Positions 62,391-64,000 of a DNA stretch of 64,000 nucleotides are shown here, in pieces. Positions within the stretch are counted from its first letter, which is position 1, and each line of letters opens with the position of its first letter. Below the pieces are notes generated by a model, which worked only from the letters and a program-made list of their open reading frames with translations, did no database searches and was not told where the DNA came from. The position numbers were made by a program, and so were the translations under genes. This stretch comes from Coriobacteriia bacterium. GTDB taxonomy: Bacteria; Actinomycetota; Coriobacteriia; Anaerosomatales; Anaerosomataceae. The DNA lies in assembly GCA_030651765.1 (NCBI GenBank), contig JAUSBY010000011.1, positions 62,001 to 126,000 of the forward strand. Reading direction: 5' to 3'.

Positions 62391-63058
62391 ACTGCGGGGA
62401 CTGCGCGGACGGTGATGATGCCGGTAAGCGCGCCGATACCGGTCGCGACCTCGTCGCCGACCGGCTCGTCGGTCTCGATGACCATGAGCGCGCGTGCGCC
62501 CCGGCGCTCGCGGAACACCTGCATCGATGCGATGTTGATATCGCTTGCCGCCAGGCGGGCCGACACGGCTGCCACGACGCCCGGTTGGTCGTGGTGCACC
62601 ACGCCGATAGCCGGGAGCTCACCGGTCAGGCGTACGGGGAAGTCATCGATGAGCGTTATCTCGACATCTCCCGCACCCACCGACGAGCCCTGCACGAGCA
62701 CGGACGTTCCCGTGGTGGTCTCGACCTCGATCCGGGCGGTGTTCGGATGTACGTCGCCGAGATCGGCCTCAGCGAACGTGACCTGCATGCCCGCGTGCTG
62801 GGCGTGCGCGAAGGACTGCGGGATACGGGGATCGTCGGGAGCGTAGCCGAGGAGCCCGGCCACGAGCGCGACGTCGGTGCCGTGGCCCCGTCCCGTCGCA
62901 GCGAACGAGCCATGCAGCGTGACGGTAGCCGAGCGGACAACGCCTCCGGCGATGCCGCGTGCGAGAGCGCCGAGACGCACGGCTCCAGCGGTGTGGCTTG
63001 AACTCGGCCCCACCATGACCGGTCCTACGATATCGAAGACGCTTCGTTGGCGCACCAT
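62387..63058 (-). CDS. sdaAB: L-serine dehydratase, iron-sulphur-dependent, beta subunit
   Basis: 223 residues from ATG 63058. The SDH beta domain has FDIVGPVMVGPSSSHTAGAVR and VTLHGSFAATGRGHGTD. A C-terminal ACT domain (about 145-223; HHDQPGVVAAVSARLAASD) probably binds serine allosterically, as in the Bacillus/Legionella type 2 enzymes. It forms the enzyme with the distant alpha subunit. No Shine-Dalgarno precedes the ATG, while a -10-like TACAAT lies 7 nt upstream, so the mRNA may be leaderless. Confidence 0.93.
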   Translation of the reverse strand: MVRQRSVFDIVGPVMVGPSSSHTAGAVRLGALARGIAGGVVRSATVTLHGSFAATGRGHGTDVALVAGLLGYAPDDPRIPQSFAHAQHAGMQVTFAEADLGDVHPNTARIEVETTTGTSVLVQGSSVGAGDVEITLIDDFPVRLTGELPAIGVVHHDQPGVVAAVSARLAASDINIASMQVFRERRGARALMVIETDEPVGDEVATGIGALTGIITVRAVPAV

Positions 63059-63064
63059 TCGCTG

Positions 63065-63070
63065 ATTGTA
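63065..63070 (-). promoter_or_regulatory. Putative sdaAB -10 (leaderless start)
   Basis: TACAAT on the minus strand ends 6 nt before the ATG, placing the expected transcription start at or next to the initiator A. The -35 is weak. Confidence 0.4.
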
Positions 63071-63158
63071 CCGTGCTCGTTGTGCGCCCGCACCACGAGA
63101 GCGTATGCTGTGCGGGCGCTTTGCAGCGTCGTTCAGGCAAGCATCAGGAAGGACGAAC

Positions 63159-63710
63159 ATGTCAGATAGCACCGGCACTCCCGCAACAGCCAACCGCACA
63201 ATGCTCATCCTGCTCGGAGCGATCGTGGTCCTGCTTCTCGCGATCGTGGTCATCTTCCTCGCCAGGGGCAACGCAGATTCCGGCCCAACGGTCACAGCAT
63301 CCACCGACACCGCCGCGACTGCCGGGGCACCGTCCGGGATGCCCGGAGCGACCGCGCCCGCGGTCGAGTTCGACCCGGCGACCGCGACCACCGTTCCCGC
63401 CGGAGAGACTCCCGAGGCCTACGTGGTCGCCTACTTCGACGCGATCGTCGCCGGTGACTACGCGACGGCGTATGGGCGGCTGCCGACCGACAAGAAGGCG
63501 TCCTCCACCGAGCAGCAGTTTGCCGACCAGCTCACCGGCTATGGCGTCACCGAGTACACGATCGACGACGTGACCGAGGCCGACGGCGAGGCCCAGGTGC
63601 TCGCTACGGCCAGCATGGCCGGTGGCCAGTTCCAGTATCTGTGGACGTTCGTGGCCGAGGGCGACGGATGGCTCGTCAAGTCGCGCACCCTGCCGGGCAT
63701 GGGCCAGTAG
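63159..63710 (+). CDS. Membrane-anchored protein with NTF2-like-looking extracytoplasmic domain
   Basis: 183 residues, ATG at 63159 with AGGAAGGA 5 nt upstream. A short cytoplasmic N-terminus precedes one membrane helix (about 15-36; MLILLGAIVVLLLAIVVIFL). A Thr/Ala/Pro-rich linker (about 40-80) follows. The C-terminal 100 residues (PEAYVVAYFDAIVAGDYATAY ... WTFVAEGDGWLVKSR when aligned) have the length and pattern of small NTF2-like or DUF4878-type domains. No function can be assigned. It is a single gene bounded by a terminator. Confidence 0.75.
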   Translation: MSDSTGTPATANRTMLILLGAIVVLLLAIVVIFLARGNADSGPTVTASTDTAATAGAPSGMPGATAPAVEFDPATATTVPAGETPEAYVVAYFDAIVAGDYATAYGRLPTDKKASSTEQQFADQLTGYGVTEYTIDDVTEADGEAQVLATASMAGGQFQYLWTFVAEGDGWLVKSRTLPGMGQ

Positions 63711-63728
63711 CTCCTATCAGCTCAACGT

Positions 63729-63762
63729 GAGGCGGCGCTCCGATACGGGGCGCCGCCTCTTT
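63729..63762 (+). terminator. Rho-independent terminator
   Basis: GAGGCGGCGC pairs perfectly with GCGCCGCCTC across an 11-nt loop, followed by TTTCGTT, 19 nt after the stop of the preceding gene. Confidence 0.85.
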
Positions 63763-63821
63763 CGTTCCCGGTTCGGGTGCGGGTCATCTGCGAGTCACAA
63801 CCGCATGCTAATCTTCTCGGC

Positions 63822-64000
63822 ATGGTCACCGAGCCGCTTGCGGCGTTCCTCCAGCCGGGTACCGATCCGGACATAATCGAGGCGTACGCGTCTCTGGCCG
63901 AGCGCGCCCGGGACACGGTGTTCGGGTTCGAAGACGAGGTTGTCTTCCTCGATCTGGAGACCACCGGCTTCGACCCCTCCCGCGACGACATCATCGAGGC
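63822..64000 (+). CDS. DEDDh exonuclease-type protein, 5' end only
   Basis: ATG at 63822, open to the window edge, 59 residues. After a helical N-terminus (LAAFLQPGTDPDIIEAYASL) it shows VVFLDLETTGFDPSRDDIIE, the Exo I motif (DxE) of the DnaQ/DEDDh 3'-5' exonuclease family. It may be a polymerase III epsilon-like exonuclease or the exonuclease domain of a DinG-type helicase; the remainder is needed to decide. The N-terminal extension before the exonuclease motif is about 40 residues. Confidence 0.75.
   Translation, partial: MVTEPLAAFLQPGTDPDIIEAYASLAERARDTVFGFEDEVVFLDLETTGFDPSRDDIIE

Overview
The window is a high-GC bacterial chromosome segment carrying the replication-origin neighbourhood. 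Gene order (parB-parA-rsmG / jag-yidC-yidD-rnpA-rpmH / oriC / dnaA-dnaN-recF-dciA-gyrB-gyrA), a DUF721/dciA gene between recF and gyrB, a CWB2-repeat cell-surface protease, AddAB rather than RecBCD, and an anaerobe-type gene set (Fe-S L-serine dehydratase, rubrerythrin, FeoAB, multihaem cytochrome c) suggest an anaerobic or microaerophilic actinobacterium, most like the class Coriobacteriia and its environmental relatives. This placement is inference from gene content; no 16S gene is present.

Layout. 1-3.8 kb: the tail of a drug/metabolite transporter and a DrrA-like ABC ATPase with two ABC-2 permeases, read leftward, then tRNA-Ala(TGC). 4.3-5.0 kb: a lipoprotein with a rhodanese domain fused to a thioredoxin domain whose first active-site position is an in-frame TGA, very probably selenocysteine, with a SECIS-like hairpin and a CsoR/CstR-like palindrome over its promoter. 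5.2-13.9 kb: a giant cyclic beta-1,2-glucan synthase-like protein. 13.9-20.8 kb: a subtilase with CWB2 repeats, then a lipid-modification cluster (SDR, FAD amine-oxidase-like protein, DUF1365, cyclopropane-fatty-acid synthase family). 21-23.4 kb: baeRF3 protein, tRNA-Ile(GAT), YjbQ, DUF151 nuclease. 23.5-27.7 kb: MacAB-like exporter and a HAD phosphatase running on from gyrA.

27.7-44.4 kb is the origin core. dnaA is preceded, 12 nt upstream, by a GHKL-ATPase/winged-helix protein. DnaA boxes lie on both sides of this pair: between dnaA and dnaN, with a DnaA-trio-like unwinding element, and between the ATPase gene and rpmH, which suggests a bipartite oriC. Two parS sites flank the rsmG start. 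The rightward rpmH operon starts from a perfect consensus promoter.

44.5-50.8 kb: addB and addA, both with iron-sulphur nuclease signatures. 50.8-53.8 kb: rlmN, rubrerythrin, and a membrane-anchored pentahaem-like cytochrome with a CXCH motif. 53.9-57 kb: HtrA protease, an acidic membrane protein, ddl. 57-63 kb: a CHASE4 histidine kinase overlapping sdaAA, then feoA-feoB and a previously uncalled 58-residue Cys-rich protein, converging on sdaAB, so the two serine dehydratase subunits flank the iron transporter. The window ends with a small anchored protein and the start of a DEDDh exonuclease gene.
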